DNA of 60,664 nt from Gammaproteobacteria bacterium (GTDB lineage Bacteria > Pseudomonadota > Gammaproteobacteria > Pseudomonadales > Pseudomonadaceae): positions 1-60,664 of the forward strand of contig JAHIWP010000040.1 in the NCBI GenBank assembly GCA_018816095.1, written 5' to 3'. This document shows, piece by piece, positions 21,299 to 31,341 of the stretch. The translations under genes and the position numbers were made by a program. How positions within the stretch are numbered: the stretch's first letter is position 1; the number at the start of each line of letters is the position of its first letter. The notes under the pieces were generated by a model, which did no database searches, had not been told where the DNA came from, and saw nothing but the letters and a program-made list of their open reading frames with translations.

Positions 21299-24040
21299 TC
21301 AGCTGGCGATCAACTGCCGCAGCACGTAATGCAGGATGCCGCCGGCCTTGAAGTATTCCACTTCGTTGAGGGTGTCGATGCGGCACAGCACTTCAATGCT
21401 GTCGCGGCTGTTGTCCTCGCGCAAGATGTCCAGGGTTAAGGTCATGGACGGGTGGAGTTCAACACCATCCAGGCCGCAGATGTTGAGTGTCTCTTTGCCC
21501 GTGAGGTTGAGCGTTTTGCGGTTTTGCCCGGTTTCAAACTGCAGCGGCAAGACGCCCATGCCCACCAGATTAGAGCGGTGGATGCGCTCGAAGCTTTCGG
21601 CAATGACCGCTTTGATGCCGAGCAGGTTGGTGCCCTTGGCCGCCCAGTCGCGGCTTGAGCCGGTGCCGTACTCTTTGCCGGCAATGACCACCAGCGGGGT
21701 GCCGGCCTCCTGATAGCGCATGGCGGCATCGTAGATCGACAGCTGCTCACCACTTGGCACGTGCAAGGTGTTACCGCCTTCTGCGCCGCCGAGCATCTCG
21801 TTGCGGATGCGGATATTGGCGAAGGTGCCGCGCATCATCACGTGATGATTGCCGCGCCGCGAGCCGTAGGAGTTGAAGTCGACCGGCTCTACGCCCTGTT
21901 CGCGCAGGTAGCGACCGGCGGGGCTGTCGGCCTTGATATTGCCGGCGGGGGAGATGTGGTCAGTGGTCACCGAATCGCCGAGCAGGGCAAGAATGCGCGC
22001 TTGGTGAATGTCACCAATATGCGGTGGCGCCTCGGCGATATTCTCGAAGAACGGTGGATGCTGGATGTAGGTCGAGTCGTCCTGCCAGCTGTAGGTGGCA
22101 GTTTGCGGTATGTCGATGGCCTGCCACTCGGCATCCCCGGCGAACACCTCGGCGTATTCCTTGTGGAACATCGCGGTGTCGACCTTGAGGATCGCCTCGG
22201 CGATTTCCGCCTGGCTCGGCCAGATGTCTTTGAGGTAAACCGGCTGGCCATCTTTGCCCAGACCCAAGGGTTCAGAGGTTATGTCCATCCGCACCGTGCC
22301 GGCCAAAGCATAGGCCACTACCAAGGGCGGTGAGGCCAACCAATTGGTTTTCACCAGCGGATGCACGCGGCCCTCGAAGTTACGGTTACCTGACAGCACC
22401 GAGGCGACGCTCAAGTCCGATTGCTGGATGGCTTGTTCGATAGGCTCAAGCAGCGGCCCGGAATTACCAATACAGGTGGTGCAACCGTAGCCCACCAGGT
22501 CGAAGCCCAGCTCGTCGAGGTAGTGGGTCAGGCCGGCGGCGTTGAAGTATTCGGTGACCACCTTGGAGCCCGGAGCCAGCGAGCTTTTCACCCACGGCTT
22601 GCGCTGCAGGCCTTTCTCCACGGCTTTTTTCGCCAGCAGGCCGGCGGCCATCATCACGCTGGGGTTGGAGGTGTTGGTGCAGGAGGTAATTGCCGCGATG
22701 ACCACGGCACCGTTTTTCAGGCGATGCGTCTGTCCCTCATGTTCATAGTCCGCCTCGCCAACCTGGGTGGCGCTGCCGATCGCCGCGCCACCACCGCCTT
22801 CGTCGAGAAGGCGTGATTCCGCGCCGGGATTGGGCTTGAGTTGCAGCCCAAGAAAGTCATCGAAGGCTTGTTTGACCTGGGGCAGGGCAACCCGGTCCTG
22901 TGGGCGCTTGGGCCCGGCCAGGCAGGCCTCGACGCTGCCCATATCCAGCTCCAGGCTATCGGTAAACAACGGCTCAACGCCTGGCTCGCGCCACAGACCT
23001 TGGGCTTTGCAGTAGGCCTCGACCAGTTTGACGGTCTGCGGCGACCGGCCGGATAAGCGCAAATAGCCGAGGGTGATCTCGTCGACCGGGAAGAAGCCAC
23101 AGGTGGCGCCGTATTCCGGGGCCATGTTGGCGATAGTGGCGCGATCCGCCAGCGGCAGATCGGCCAGGCCGTCGCCATAGAACTCAACAAACTTACCGAC
23201 TACGCCTTTGCTGCGCAGCATTTGCGTGACGGTCAGCACCAGGTCGGTGGCGGTGATGCCTTCCTTGAGTTTGCCGCTGAGCTTGAAGCCGATGACCTCG
23301 GGAATCAGCATCGACACGGGCTGGCCGAGCATCGCCGCTTCCGCCTCGATGCCGCCGACGCCCCAGCCGAGAATGCCGAGGCCGTTGATCATGGTGGTGT
23401 GTGAGTCGGTACCAACCAAGGTGTCGGGGAAGGCGAAGGTCTGGCCGTCTTCTTCTTTGGTCCAGACGGTGCGGCCGAGGTACTCCAAGTTGACTTGGTG
23501 GCAGATGCCGGTGCCCGGCGGCACCACGCTGAAGTTATCGAAGGCATGCTGGCCCCAGCGCAGGAAGGCATAGCGCTCACCGTTGCGCTGCATCTCGATG
23601 GCGACGTTCTGTTCGAACGCGTTATGGGTGGCGAATTGGTCGACCATTACCGAGTGGTCGATGACCAAATCGACGGGCGATAGCGGGTTGATCTTCTGCG
23701 GGTCGCCGCCAGCCTTGGCCATGGCGTCACGCATGGCCGCGAGGTCGACCACGGCGGGCACGCCGGTGAAGTCCTGCATCAATACGCGGGCGGGGCGGTA
23801 CTGGATTTCGCGCTCGGAGCTGCGGCTCTTTAGCCAATCGGCCATGGCCTGCAGGTCGTTGCCGGTGACGGTTTTACCGTCTTCCCAGCGCAACAGGTTC
23901 TCTAACAGAACCTTCAATGACATCGGTAACGGGTCGATGTTGCCAAGGGATTTGGCGGCTTCAGGGAGGCTGAAGTACTGGTAGCTCTGGCCTTCTACGT
24001 CGAGGCTGCGTTGACTATTCAGGCTATCTAAGGAAGGCAT
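21299..24040 (-). CDS. acnA: Aconitate hydratase A
   Basis: This 913-residue TCA-cycle enzyme interconverts citrate and isocitrate using a [4Fe-4S] cluster. The cluster cysteines appear as TSCTNTSN near 453 and GCTTC near 518-521. The C-terminal swivel domain carries the [12 protein letters not shown] motif ([12 protein letters not shown]). The order and length match AcnA rather than the domain-permuted AcnB. The ATG at 24040 is preceded by CAGGAGA seven bases upstream, so the longer reading from 24064 was rejected. It is divergent from rlmM across 217 bp. Confidence 0.96.
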   Translation of the reverse strand: MPSLDSLNSQRSLDVEGQSYQYFSLPEAAKSLGNIDPLPMSLKVLLENLLRWEDGKTVTGNDLQAMADWLKSRSSEREIQYRPARVLMQDFTGVPAVVDLAAMRDAMAKAGGDPQKINPLSPVDLVIDHSVMVDQFATHNAFEQNVAIEMQRNGERYAFLRWGQHAFDNFSVVPPGTGICHQVNLEYLGRTVWTKEEDGQTFAFPDTLVGTDSHTTMINGLGILGWGVGGIEAEAAMLGQPVSMLIPEVIGFKLSGKLKEGITATDLVLTVTQMLRSKGVVGKFVEFYGDGLADLPLADRATIANMAPEYGATCGFFPVDEITLGYLRLSGRSPQTVKLVEAYCKAQGLWREPGVEPLFTDSLELDMGSVEACLAGPKRPQDRVALPQVKQAFDDFLGLQLKPNPGAESRLLDEGGGGAAIGSATQVGEADYEHEGQTHRLKNGAVVIAAITSCTNTSNPSVMMAAGLLAKKAVEKGLQRKPWVKSSLAPGSKVVTEYFNAAGLTHYLDELGFDLVGYGCTTCIGNSGPLLEPIEQAIQQSDLSVASVLSGNRNFEGRVHPLVKTNWLASPPLVVAYALAGTVRMDITSEPLGLGKDGQPVYLKDIWPSQAEIAEAILKVDTAMFHKEYAEVFAGDAEWQAIDIPQTATYSWQDDSTYIQHPPFFENIAEAPPHIGDIHQARILALLGDSVTTDHISPAGNIKADSPAGRYLREQGVEPVDFNSYGSRRGNHHVMMRGTFANIRIRNEMLGGAEGGNTLHVPSGEQLSIYDAAMRYQEAGTPLVVIAGKEYGTGSSRDWAAKGTNLLGIKAVIAESFERIHRSNLVGMGVLPLQFETGQNRKTLNLTGKETLNICGLDGVELHPSMTLTLDILREDNSRDSIEVLCRIDTLNEVEYFKAGGILHYVLRQLIAS

Positions 24041-24257
24041 TGCGCGTCTCCTGTGGCTTGTCACGGTGCAAGCCGGTTGGTGGCTGCAGACTGTTCACCC
24101 TAGCTCTGCTTGTTCTGGCTCGCCATTTAGGGGGTTGGCTGCTTGGCATCTAAGTGTTTCTGGGTGGGCGCAGCGACTATGGCTGTTCACACTGGACAGG
24201 TCGCGGGGGCTAAGGGTTCCCGAGTCGGCTATGATGCGCGCCTTGAGGAGAACCCCG

Positions 24258-25328
24258 ATGAATACCCCCGCAATTAATACCCTGCTACTGCACTGCCGTC
24301 CCGGTTTCGAGAACGAGGTGTGTGCCGAGATCGCCGAGCATGCCGCGCGCCTGGATGTGGCCGGCTATGCCAAGGCCAAGCCGAGTACCGCTTGCGCTGA
24401 ATTTATCTGCACCGAAGAGGATGGCGCCGAGCGTTTAATGCGTGGGGTTCGCTTCAATCAGCTGATTTTTCCGCGGCAATGGGCGCGAGGTGTGTTTATC
24501 GACCTGCCTGAGCTGGATCGTATCAGCGTGCTACTCAGCCACCTGAGCGGTTTCCCGGTGTTTGGCAGCCTGTGGCTGGAAGTGCTGGACACCAACGATG
24601 GCAAGGAACTATCGAATTTCTGCAAAAAATTCGAGGCGCCGCTGCGCAACGCCCTGACCAAGGCCGGCAAGCTGGTTGAGGATGCACACAAACCGCGCCT
24701 GCTGTTGACCTTCAAGAGCGGCCGCGAGGTGTTTGTCGGCATGGCCGAGACGAATAATTCGGCGTTGTGGCCCATGGGCATTCCACGCTTGAAGTTCCCC
24801 CGTGAGGCACCGAGTCGCTCGACCTTGAAGCTTGAGGAGGCCTGGCACACCTTTATCCCCCGCGAGCAGTGGGATGAGCGCCTGTCGGGCGACATGACCG
24901 GGGTTGATTTGGGGGCTGCACCAGGTGGCTGGACCTATCAACTGGTCAAACGCGGCATGCTGGTCACCGCCATCGACAACGGCCCAATGGCCGAAAGCCT
25001 GATGGATACCGGGTTGGTGCAGCACCTGATGGTTGATGGCTTCACCTGGAAACCCAAGCAGCCGGTGGACTGGATGGTCTGCGACATTGTCGAGAAGCCC
25101 GCGCGCAGCGCCGCCTTGCTGGAAGCCTGGATTGGTGAAGGCCACTGCCGTGAAGCGGTGGTCAACCTCAAGTTACCGATGAAGCAGCGTTACGCCGAAG
25201 TACGCCGCTTGTTGCAACGTCTGGAAGAGGGCTTTGCCGAGCGTAAGCTCAAGGTCTCGATTGCCTGCAAGCAGCTCTACCACGACCGCGAAGAGGTCAC
25301 CTGCCACCTGCGTCGCCTGAGTAAATAA
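24258..25328 (+). CDS. rlmM: 23S rRNA 2'-O-ribose methyltransferase RlmM (C2498)
   Basis: This 356-residue SAM-dependent enzyme methylates the ribose of C2498 in 23S rRNA. It has an N-terminal THUMP-like region and a C-terminal Rossmann methyltransferase domain with the SAM motif GVDLGAAPGGW near 215. The ATG at 24258 has an excellent GAGGAG at 24245-24250; the upstream in-frame codon at 24066 lies in non-coding sequence and was rejected. A TATGAT at 24230-24235 could be its -10 box, without a good -35. Confidence 0.93.
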   Translation: MNTPAINTLLLHCRPGFENEVCAEIAEHAARLDVAGYAKAKPSTACAEFICTEEDGAERLMRGVRFNQLIFPRQWARGVFIDLPELDRISVLLSHLSGFPVFGSLWLEVLDTNDGKELSNFCKKFEAPLRNALTKAGKLVEDAHKPRLLLTFKSGREVFVGMAETNNSALWPMGIPRLKFPREAPSRSTLKLEEAWHTFIPREQWDERLSGDMTGVDLGAAPGGWTYQLVKRGMLVTAIDNGPMAESLMDTGLVQHLMVDGFTWKPKQPVDWMVCDIVEKPARSAALLEAWIGEGHCREAVVNLKLPMKQRYAEVRRLLQRLEEGFAERKLKVSIACKQLYHDREEVTCHLRRLSK

Positions 25329-25366
25329 ACCCGCTGTACTGTTTTTAACCCGCTATTTGCTGACCT

Positions 25367-25386
25367 TTGGCGTAACGTTGCGCCAA
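25367..25386. promoter_or_regulatory. 20-bp near-palindrome upstream of tusA
   Basis: TTGGCGTAACGTTGCGCCAA is symmetric except for one pair (T/G). It lies 28 bp before the tusA ATG and 38 bp after the rlmM stop. It could be an operator overlapping the tusA promoter or an RNA hairpin; there is no T-tract to make it a standard terminator. Confidence 0.45.
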
Positions 25387-25414
25387 AATAGCGGCCTGCA
25401 ACTGGAGCCCATTG

Positions 25415-25666
25415 ATGTCTTTGCAATCCACCGCCATTCCTGATGACACCCTCGACGCCACCGGGCTTAACTGCCCGGAGCCGGTGATGATGCTGCACAA
25501 CAAAGTTCGCAGCCTACAGGCCGGCGGTCTGCTCAAGGTGATCGCCACCGACCCCTCGACCCGTCGCGACATCCCCAAGTTTTGCGTGTTCTTGGGCCAT
25601 GAGCTGGTCGAGCAAGCCGAAGAGGGCGCGACCTATCTGTACCTGATTCGCAAGAAACTCGACTGA
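25415..25666 (+). CDS. tusA: Sulfur carrier protein TusA
   Basis: This 83-residue protein is a SirA/TusA-fold sulfur carrier that accepts persulfide sulfur from a cysteine desulfurase and feeds tRNA 2-thiolation and related pathways. The carrier cysteine is C20 in the family motif GLNCPEP. The ATG at 25415 has GGAG at 25404-25407; the overlapping TTG at 25412 is less likely. Its stop codon overlaps the next gene by one base, so the two are probably translationally coupled. Confidence 0.92.
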   Translation: MSLQSTAIPDDTLDATGLNCPEPVMMLHNKVRSLQAGGLLKVIATDPSTRRDIPKFCVFLGHELVEQAEEGATYLYLIRKKLD

Positions 25667-26127
25667 TGGATTGGTATTTCGCGTATGGCTCGAACATGAA
25701 CCCGCTGCGCATGCAGGCGCGCGGGCTCACAGTGTTGGAGGCCCTGCCAGGCCGTCTGCCGGGTTACGGCTTGTGTTTTAACAAGCGCGCGATGGACCGT
25801 GCTCCAGGGCGGGCGTACGCCAATATTCGCCACGCGCGTGCAGGGCAGGTCGAAGTCGAAGGGGTGCTTTATCGCCTGCGGGACGCCGGCGAGATCGCCA
25901 AGCTGGATCACTTTGAAGGCACCCCGGTCTATTACAGCCGTGAGTGTTTGCCGGTTATCACCGCACATGGCGTGCAGCCGGCGTGGGTGTATATCGCCAA
26001 CCCGGCCTTTCGCGAAGAGGGTTTGCTGCCCAGTGAGGACTATCTGGCGCATCTGCTCGCCGGCCGCGAGCTGTTGTCTGAGGCTTACTGGTCGGCGCTG
26101 GCGGCGTTGCCATTCCATCCCGACTGA
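25666..26127 (+). CDS. Gamma-glutamylcyclotransferase-like protein (GGCT/AIG2 fold)
   Basis: This 153-residue protein opens with FAYGSNMN (residues 5-12), the substrate-binding loop of the GGCT/AIG2 superfamily. The acidic HFEGTPVYYSRE segment near 84-95 fits the second half of the active site. Members cyclise gamma-glutamyl amines to 5-oxoproline, but substrates vary and none can be named here. It is coupled to tusA through a TGATG junction. Its 3' end overlaps the converging DUF3080 gene by 43 bp. Confidence 0.8.
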   Translation: MDWYFAYGSNMNPLRMQARGLTVLEALPGRLPGYGLCFNKRAMDRAPGRAYANIRHARAGQVEVEGVLYRLRDAGEIAKLDHFEGTPVYYSRECLPVITAHGVQPAWVYIANPAFREEGLLPSEDYLAHLLAGRELLSEAYWSALAALPFHPD

Positions 26128-27167
26128 CCAGGCGCCAGCCCACAGCTGTTGAGCAGATTTTGCCAGCTGCGCACATGCCGCGCTGTCGCCAGCCGGAAAT
26201 CCGCCCACAACGAGTGCTCATCTGCGCTCAGGCGCTGCAGATAGCCGCGCGTGGCGGGCGGTACCTGCGCCACCTCGCTGAGTTGGCGCAGGCTCTGACT
26301 CCAGGCTTGCCCGCGTTGGTCCACCAGCGCCAGGTAGGGCTGCAGACTGCCGGCGTAATACTTGATGAAGATGTTCTGCACAATCCGCCCGCGCGCTGTG
26401 GCCTTGCCCGTGGGGCAGATGGGCCTTTGCTGATGGCGACTTTCCAGCATCTGGCTGGCTTGATTGAGGCTGTGGCTCAGGCTGGCCAGGCTGGTGATCA
26501 GCTGACCGCCCTGATCACTGGCGTGCAGGGCAAAAAATACCGGATCCAGTTGCGCGGCGCTCGGCGGTAATACGGCGGGCAATGCGCTGCCAATAGTGGC
26601 CAGCTGCGTCAGGGCATCAAGCGCCGCAGCGTCTTCAGTGGCATTTGTCGGCAGCGCTTGGTTGGAGAAGCGCAGGTAGCGTTCAACCTCCTGGCTGGCG
26701 TTTAGGGCGTTCCAGAATACCCCCGCCAGTTGTGCGCGTTTGTCCTGAGCAAGCTGTTCCAAGGTGCCGCGCAGCTCCTGTTGTTCTTGATCGCGCAAGT
26801 AGTCAATGCAGCTGTCGATGGCCCGCAGCAGGTCGCCTTCATAGGCCAGCCGGCTGCTTGGCGTCAGTTGCTTACCCAGGCTGTTATTGCGCAGGCTGAT
26901 CTGCTGTTGCAGCACCGGGCAGTAACGCGCCTCGACCAGCAGTTCGAGCAGGCTGATACGCAGTTCGGGGATGTCTATAAGGCGCTCGCGGCGCGCTGGG
27001 AGTCGATAATCCACCGGCGTGGCGGCTTCGATATTGAGCGGCGGAGCAACATCCAGTGCGTTGCTCAAACGTTTCAGGTAATCGGCCTGCAGCGCCAAAC
27101 CATCATCAGTTGGCGTGCAGGCGCACAGGCACAGTGCAGTGATCAGAAACAGCAGGCGGGCTTTCAT
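26085..27167 (-). CDS. DUF3080 family lipoprotein
   Basis: This 360-residue protein begins with a lipoprotein signal ending LCLCAC (lipidated cysteine at about residue 17). The mature part is mostly helical and matches my recollection of the DUF3080 family, including a PELRISLLELLVEARYCPVL-like segment and NSSLGK-like NNSLGK. The function is unknown. Its start overlaps the stop of the upstream MATE gene by one base (TGATG), so both are probably made from one mRNA. The 3' end overlaps the converging GGCT-like gene. Confidence 0.75.
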   Translation of the reverse strand: MKARLLFLITALCLCACTPTDDGLALQADYLKRLSNALDVAPPLNIEAATPVDYRLPARRERLIDIPELRISLLELLVEARYCPVLQQQISLRNNSLGKQLTPSSRLAYEGDLLRAIDSCIDYLRDQEQQELRGTLEQLAQDKRAQLAGVFWNALNASQEVERYLRFSNQALPTNATEDAAALDALTQLATIGSALPAVLPPSAAQLDPVFFALHASDQGGQLITSLASLSHSLNQASQMLESRHQQRPICPTGKATARGRIVQNIFIKYYAGSLQPYLALVDQRGQAWSQSLRQLSEVAQVPPATRGYLQRLSADEHSLWADFRLATARHVRSWQNLLNSCGLAPGQSGWNGNAASADQ

Positions 27168-28546
27168 CAGGCCATCTTAGCGGCTCGAATGCGTTTGCGC
27201 GCGCTGCCGGCCAGGCGCAAAGCGAGCATGCCGCCGGCACAGGTGAGGCCGACGATTAGACCTTGCCAGAGCCCGCTCGGCCCGGTGGGTTGGCCAAACC
27301 AGTCAGTAAGCCCGAGCACATAGCCCACCGGCAAGCCGATACCCCAATAGGCGAACAGGGTCAGGATCATCGTTACTCGGGTGTCCTGATAACCGCGCAA
27401 CGCACCGGCGGCGGTCACCTGAATAGCGTCGGAAAACTGGAACAACGCCGAATACACCAACAGGGTGGTCGCCACCGCGATCACGGTCGTGTCGGGGGTA
27501 TAGATCTGCGCAATGTCTTCGCGCAGCAGCAGCATCAGGCTGGCCGACAGGCAGGCATAACCCAGTGCGGCGGCCATGCTCACGCCCGCAGCAAAGCGCG
27601 CTTCCCGTGGCTCACCCCGGCCCAGCGCCTGGCCTACGCGCACTGTGGCGGCCATGCCCAGGGAGTAGGGGATCATAAACACCATGGAGCTGAAGTTCAG
27701 GGCAATCTGGTGCCCGGCCACCACTGTTGCGCCCAGGCCGCCGATCAGCAGGGCGATCACGGCAAAGATGCTCGACTCGGCAAACACCGCAATACCAATC
27801 GGCAGGCCCACCGAGAGCAGGCGCTTGAGTACCTTCCACTGTGGCCATTCGAAATGGCTGAAAATTTTACTCGGCTGGTAGAACGGCGCCCATTTCACCC
27901 ACCAGAGCATGCTCAGAAACATAAACGTCATTACCAGGCCCGTGGCCCAGCCGCAGCCGACGCCGCCCATGGCCGGCACACCGAGCTTGCCGTAAATGAA
28001 GATGTAATTGAGCGGGATATTCAGCGCCAGGCCACACAGACCAATGACCATGCTTGGCCGGGTATGCCCCAGACCGTCACTGAAGCAGCGCAGCACGTGG
28101 TACAGCGCCACCGCCGGGAAGCCGCAGCCCACTGCACGCAGGTAGCCCATCGCGGGCTCGATCAGCGCCGGTTCAACATCCATAAGGCGCAGGACAAATT
28201 CGGCGTTCCACAGTATCACCGCGGCGGCAACGCCCACACCCAACGCCAGCCAGAGTGCCTGACGCACCAGGGGGCCAATCTCGGTGTGCGCGCCGGAACC
28301 GAAGCGTTGCGCGACCTTCGGCGTGGTGGCCAGCAGAATGCCGGTCATCAACAGAAACACCGGTATCCAGATCGAATTGCCCAGCGCCACGGCGGCCAAA
28401 TCCTGCGGGCTGACCCGTCCCGCCATCACGGTGTCGACGAAGCCCATGGCGGTATTGGCCAACTGGGCAATGATGATTGGCGTTGCCAGCTTCAGCAGGC
28501 TGCACAGTTCAGTGCGGGTGCGTTGCAGGCGGGTTTGGGCGAGCAT
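27167..28546 (-). CDS. norM: MATE-family multidrug efflux pump (NorM-like)
   Basis: This 459-residue integral membrane protein has about twelve hydrophobic helices in two related halves. It carries MATE signatures such as LANTAMGFVDTVMAGR near the start and the GAGAT-like GGLGATVVAGHQIA segment at the head of the second half. Members export cationic drugs in exchange for Na+ or H+. It is the first gene of a two-gene unit with the DUF3080 lipoprotein. The gene symbol follows family similarity; the drug range is not predictable. Confidence 0.88.
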   Translation of the reverse strand: MLAQTRLQRTRTELCSLLKLATPIIIAQLANTAMGFVDTVMAGRVSPQDLAAVALGNSIWIPVFLLMTGILLATTPKVAQRFGSGAHTEIGPLVRQALWLALGVGVAAAVILWNAEFVLRLMDVEPALIEPAMGYLRAVGCGFPAVALYHVLRCFSDGLGHTRPSMVIGLCGLALNIPLNYIFIYGKLGVPAMGGVGCGWATGLVMTFMFLSMLWWVKWAPFYQPSKIFSHFEWPQWKVLKRLLSVGLPIGIAVFAESSIFAVIALLIGGLGATVVAGHQIALNFSSMVFMIPYSLGMAATVRVGQALGRGEPREARFAAGVSMAAALGYACLSASLMLLLREDIAQIYTPDTTVIAVATTLLVYSALFQFSDAIQVTAAGALRGYQDTRVTMILTLFAYWGIGLPVGYVLGLTDWFGQPTGPSGLWQGLIVGLTCAGGMLALRLAGSARKRIRAAKMA

Positions 28547-28700
28547 GTCGAATATCCGGAAAATGGGGCAGAAAACCGCGCAGTCTACGCCTTGACGCCT
28601 CAGTCAGGAAAGCGTGATTTCACCTGCGCGGCAACCCTGTACAGCCTAGCCAAGTTGCCTCGGCGGGGTAGAATGCCCGACTGATTGATGGAGCCCTGCC

Positions 28701-29849
28701 ATGCGAATAGTTGCCGACGAAAATATCCCCCTGCTGGATGAGTTCTTTGCCGGCTTCGGTGAGATACACCGGCTGCCTGGCCGCAGCATTGACGCCGCCG
28801 CTGTTGCCGAGGCCGACCTGCTGCTGGTGCGTTCGGTGACCCGGCTTGACCGTGCCTTGCTGCAAGGCACGGCGGTTAAATTTGTCGGTACGTGCACCAT
28901 CGGCACCGACCATCTCGACCTCGATTACTTCCAGCAGGCCGGCATCACCTGGGCCAGTGCGCCCGGCTGTAACGCCCGTGGCGTGGTCGACTATGTGCTG
29001 GGCAGCCTGTTGCTGCTGGCTGAGCAGCAGGGCGTTGAGCTGGCGACGCGGACCTATGGCGTGATCGGTGCTGGCCAGGTCGGCAGCCGCTTGATCAAGG
29101 TGCTGCGCGCTCTGGGCTGGAATGTGTTGGTGTGCGATCCGCCACGCCAGGCGGCGGAAGTGGGAGATTACGTCAGCCTGCAGCAGGTGCTCGATGAATG
29201 TGATGTGATCAGCCTGCACACGCCACTTGAGCGCACGGGCGAGCATCCGACCCACCACCTGTTTGATAGCGCCCGTTTGGCCGCACTCAAATCCGGCAGC
29301 TGGCTGATCAATGCCAGCCGTGGTGCCGTGGTGGATAACCAGGCCTTGCGCACGTTGCTGGTACAGCGCGCTGATCTGCAGGTGGTGCTGGATGTTTGGG
29401 AGGGTGAACCGCAGGTGGATGTTGACCTGGCGGCGTTGTGCCAGATTGCCACTCCACATATCGGCGGCTATAGCCTGGACGGCAAGCTGCGCGGCACTGC
29501 GCAGATCTATCAGGCGCTGTGTCAGCACTTGGGCGTTGCAGCCAGTGTGGAACTGGCGCAGCTGATGCCCGCCGCCTGGCTAAAGAGTCTGACCATCGAT
29601 GCCAGCGCTGATCCGGTCTGGACCTTAGCCAGCATTTGCCGCAGCGTGTATGACCCGCGCCGCGATGATGCGGATTTCCGGCGCAGCTTGCAGGGCGATG
29701 CAGGCGCTCGGCGCTTGGCTTTTGACCGGTTGCGCAAGCACTACCCGATGCGGCGGGAAATCGACGGGCTAGAGGTGTGCATACAAGGCAATGCCCCGGC
29801 GTTGAGCAGCCTGGTGCAGGCGTTGGGGGCGAAGCTAAATCAGCTGTAG
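28701..29849 (+). CDS. pdxB: Erythronate-4-phosphate dehydrogenase
   Basis: A 382-residue D-2-hydroxyacid dehydrogenase that oxidises 4-phosphoerythronate in the DXP-independent branch of pyridoxal phosphate synthesis. The NAD-binding motif [11 protein letters not shown] is near 117-127. The catalytic R, E and H lie in NASRGAVVD, the VWEGEP segment and [10 protein letters not shown]-terminal PdxB-specific dimerisation domain (about 290-382) sets it apart from other family members. GGAG precedes the ATG. A hairpin follows the stop at 29853-29872. Confidence 0.93.
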   Translation: MRIVADENIPLLDEFFAGFGEIHRLPGRSIDAAAVAEADLLLVRSVTRLDRALLQGTAVKFVGTCTIGTDHLDLDYFQQAGITWASAPGCNARGVVDYVLGSLLLLAEQQGVELATRTYGVIGAGQVGSRLIKVLRALGWNVLVCDPPRQAAEVGDYVSLQQVLDECDVISLHTPLERTGEHPTHHLFDSARLAALKSGSWLINASRGAVVDNQALRTLLVQRADLQVVLDVWEGEPQVDVDLAALCQIATPHIGGYSLDGKLRGTAQIYQALCQHLGVAASVELAQLMPAAWLKSLTIDASADPVWTLASICRSVYDPRRDDADFRRSLQGDAGARRLAFDRLRKHYPMRREIDGLEVCIQGNAPALSSLVQALGAKLNQL

Positions 29850-29852
29850 TAA

Positions 29853-29872
29853 AGGGCAGCGAATGCTGCCCT
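29853..29872. terminator. Hairpin between pdxB and the small gene
   Basis: AGGGCAGC-GAAT-GCTGCCCT forms a perfect 8-bp stem just after the pdxB stop and beyond the 3' end of the converging small gene. No T-tract is present. Confidence 0.55.
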
Positions 29873-29882
29873 GAGGGGTAGG

Positions 29883-30044
29883 TTACTTACGCTTGGCCGC
29901 TTGCTGCTGGGCTTTTTCCAGTGCGCTGCAGGCCTGCTGGATCATCTCTTCGGTGATCGGAACTTCCCGGCCCTGCTCGTCGATGACAGCGCCACCAACT
30001 GGCACTGGCGCGGTTTTTGGTGGTGTCTGTTGCGTGCTGTGCAT
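29883..30044 (-). CDS. Small conserved protein, PA1571-like
   Basis: This 53-residue protein reads MHSTQQTPPKTAPVPVGGAV and continues with a VIDEQGREVPITEEMIQQAC segment before a basic, alanine/glutamine-rich tail. The VGGAxID-x-GREVPITE core resembles a small family of unknown function widespread in Pseudomonas (remembered as PA1571-like). GAGGAG seven bases before the ATG strongly supports translation. No function can be assigned. It converges on pdxB. Confidence 0.72.
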   Translation of the reverse strand: MHSTQQTPPKTAPVPVGGAVIDEQGREVPITEEMIQQACSALEKAQQQAAKRK

Positions 30045-30198
30045 GGGTTGTCTCCTCATCGATGAGCGCGATTTTATGAGTGTTAGATGACGGCGCTATG
30101 ACACTTGCGACGGCATAAAGCTGGCGCAAGACACAGGGCTAAATAGCCATAGCAGGTACTGTGCCAGAATGCCGGCAGCAATTGAACATGAGGGAGTT

Positions 30199-31314
30199 AT
30201 GGGGCTTTTCCATATTGGCTTGATCATCAATCCCCTGGCGGGGCTGGGCGGCCCAGCTGGGTTCAAGGGCAGTGACGGTATGGCGATGCAGGCCTTGGCC
30301 TTGGGGGTTGAGGCCAAGTCTGCGCAGCGTACGCAAACCGCCCTTGAGGTGTTGTTGCCGCTGCGCGAGCGCCTGGAGTTCGTCACATTCCCCGGGCCTA
30401 TGGGGGCTGATTTGCTCACTGTGATGGGCTTTGCCCACCGTGTGGTCGGTGAACTGGCAGCCGAGACGAGCAGCGCTGCTGACACCCACCAGGCTGTGGC
30501 GCTGCTGCAGGACGCTGGCGTGGCGCTGATTCTGTTTGCCGGTGGCGATGGCACCGCGCGCGATATCTGCGCGGCCGTGCGTGAAGGCCAGCCGGTACTT
30601 GGGATCCCTGCCGGGGTGAAGATTCAATCTGGCGTTTATGCCATTAGCCCGCGCGCCGCTGGCGAACTGACTGCCCGTTTGGTCGAAGGCGGCCTGGTGC
30701 GCTTGAGCAGCGGTGAAGTGCGCGATATTGATGAAAGCGCTTTGCGTGAAGGTCGGGTGACCGCGCGCTGGTATGGCGAACTGACGGTGCCGCAGGAAGG
30801 CGGCTATGTGCAGCAGGTCAAGCAGGGCGGAGTGGAATCCGAAGAACTGGTGCTCGGCGACCTGGCAGATTGGCTGCAGGACAGCTGGGAAAGCGATGTG
30901 CGCTATGTGTTCGGCCCGGGCTCGACCCTGCACGGTCTAGCGCAGAACCTCGGTTTGACCACCACGCTACTTGGCGTGGATGTGATCGAGAACGGTCAGC
31001 TACTGGCCAGCGATGTAACCGAGGCGCAACTGTTTGAACTGGTTAATGGCCATCCAACACGTCTGTTGGTCACGGCCATTGGTGGGCAGGGCCATATCAT
31101 CGGCCGGGGTAATCAGCAGATCAGCCCGCGGGTGTTACGTGCCATCGGCCTTGAGCACCTGCGGGTAGTCGCCACCAAGCGCAAGCTCGGCACGCTCGAA
31201 GGCCGGCCGTTGTTGGTGGACAGTGGCGACGTGCAATTGGATGCGGCTTTCCCCGATGTGGTGCGCGTATGGGCAGGCTATAAGGAAGAGCTGCTCTACC
31301 CGGTGGGGCTGTAA
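30199..31314 (+). CDS. ATP-NAD kinase-like protein
   Basis: This 371-residue protein has the diacylglycerol/NAD-kinase fold. Near the start is the INPLAGLGG motif, and the nucleotide-binding GGDGTARD motif lies near 116. It belongs to the longer ATP-NAD kinase/AcoX-like group, distinct from the housekeeping NadK. Substrate and role are uncertain. The ATG at 30199 has AGGGAG directly upstream; the longer in-frame start at 30169 was rejected. The DCC protein follows by 27 bp and is probably co-transcribed. Confidence 0.82.
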   Translation: MGLFHIGLIINPLAGLGGPAGFKGSDGMAMQALALGVEAKSAQRTQTALEVLLPLRERLEFVTFPGPMGADLLTVMGFAHRVVGELAAETSSAADTHQAVALLQDAGVALILFAGGDGTARDICAAVREGQPVLGIPAGVKIQSGVYAISPRAAGELTARLVEGGLVRLSSGEVRDIDESALREGRVTARWYGELTVPQEGGYVQQVKQGGVESEELVLGDLADWLQDSWESDVRYVFGPGSTLHGLAQNLGLTTTLLGVDVIENGQLLASDVTEAQLFELVNGHPTRLLVTAIGGQGHIIGRGNQQISPRVLRAIGLEHLRVVATKRKLGTLEGRPLLVDSGDVQLDAAFPDVVRVWAGYKEELLYPVGL

Positions 31315-31341
31315 CCGCTGCAGTAATCGGCTGAGGTGAAC

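Noticed and set aside
27263-28684. 473-codon plus-strand ORF opposite the MATE gene
   Set aside because: It is antisense to a clear twelve-helix transporter. Its translation is His/Gln/Arg-rich with no family features, as expected from a reverse reading of membrane codons.
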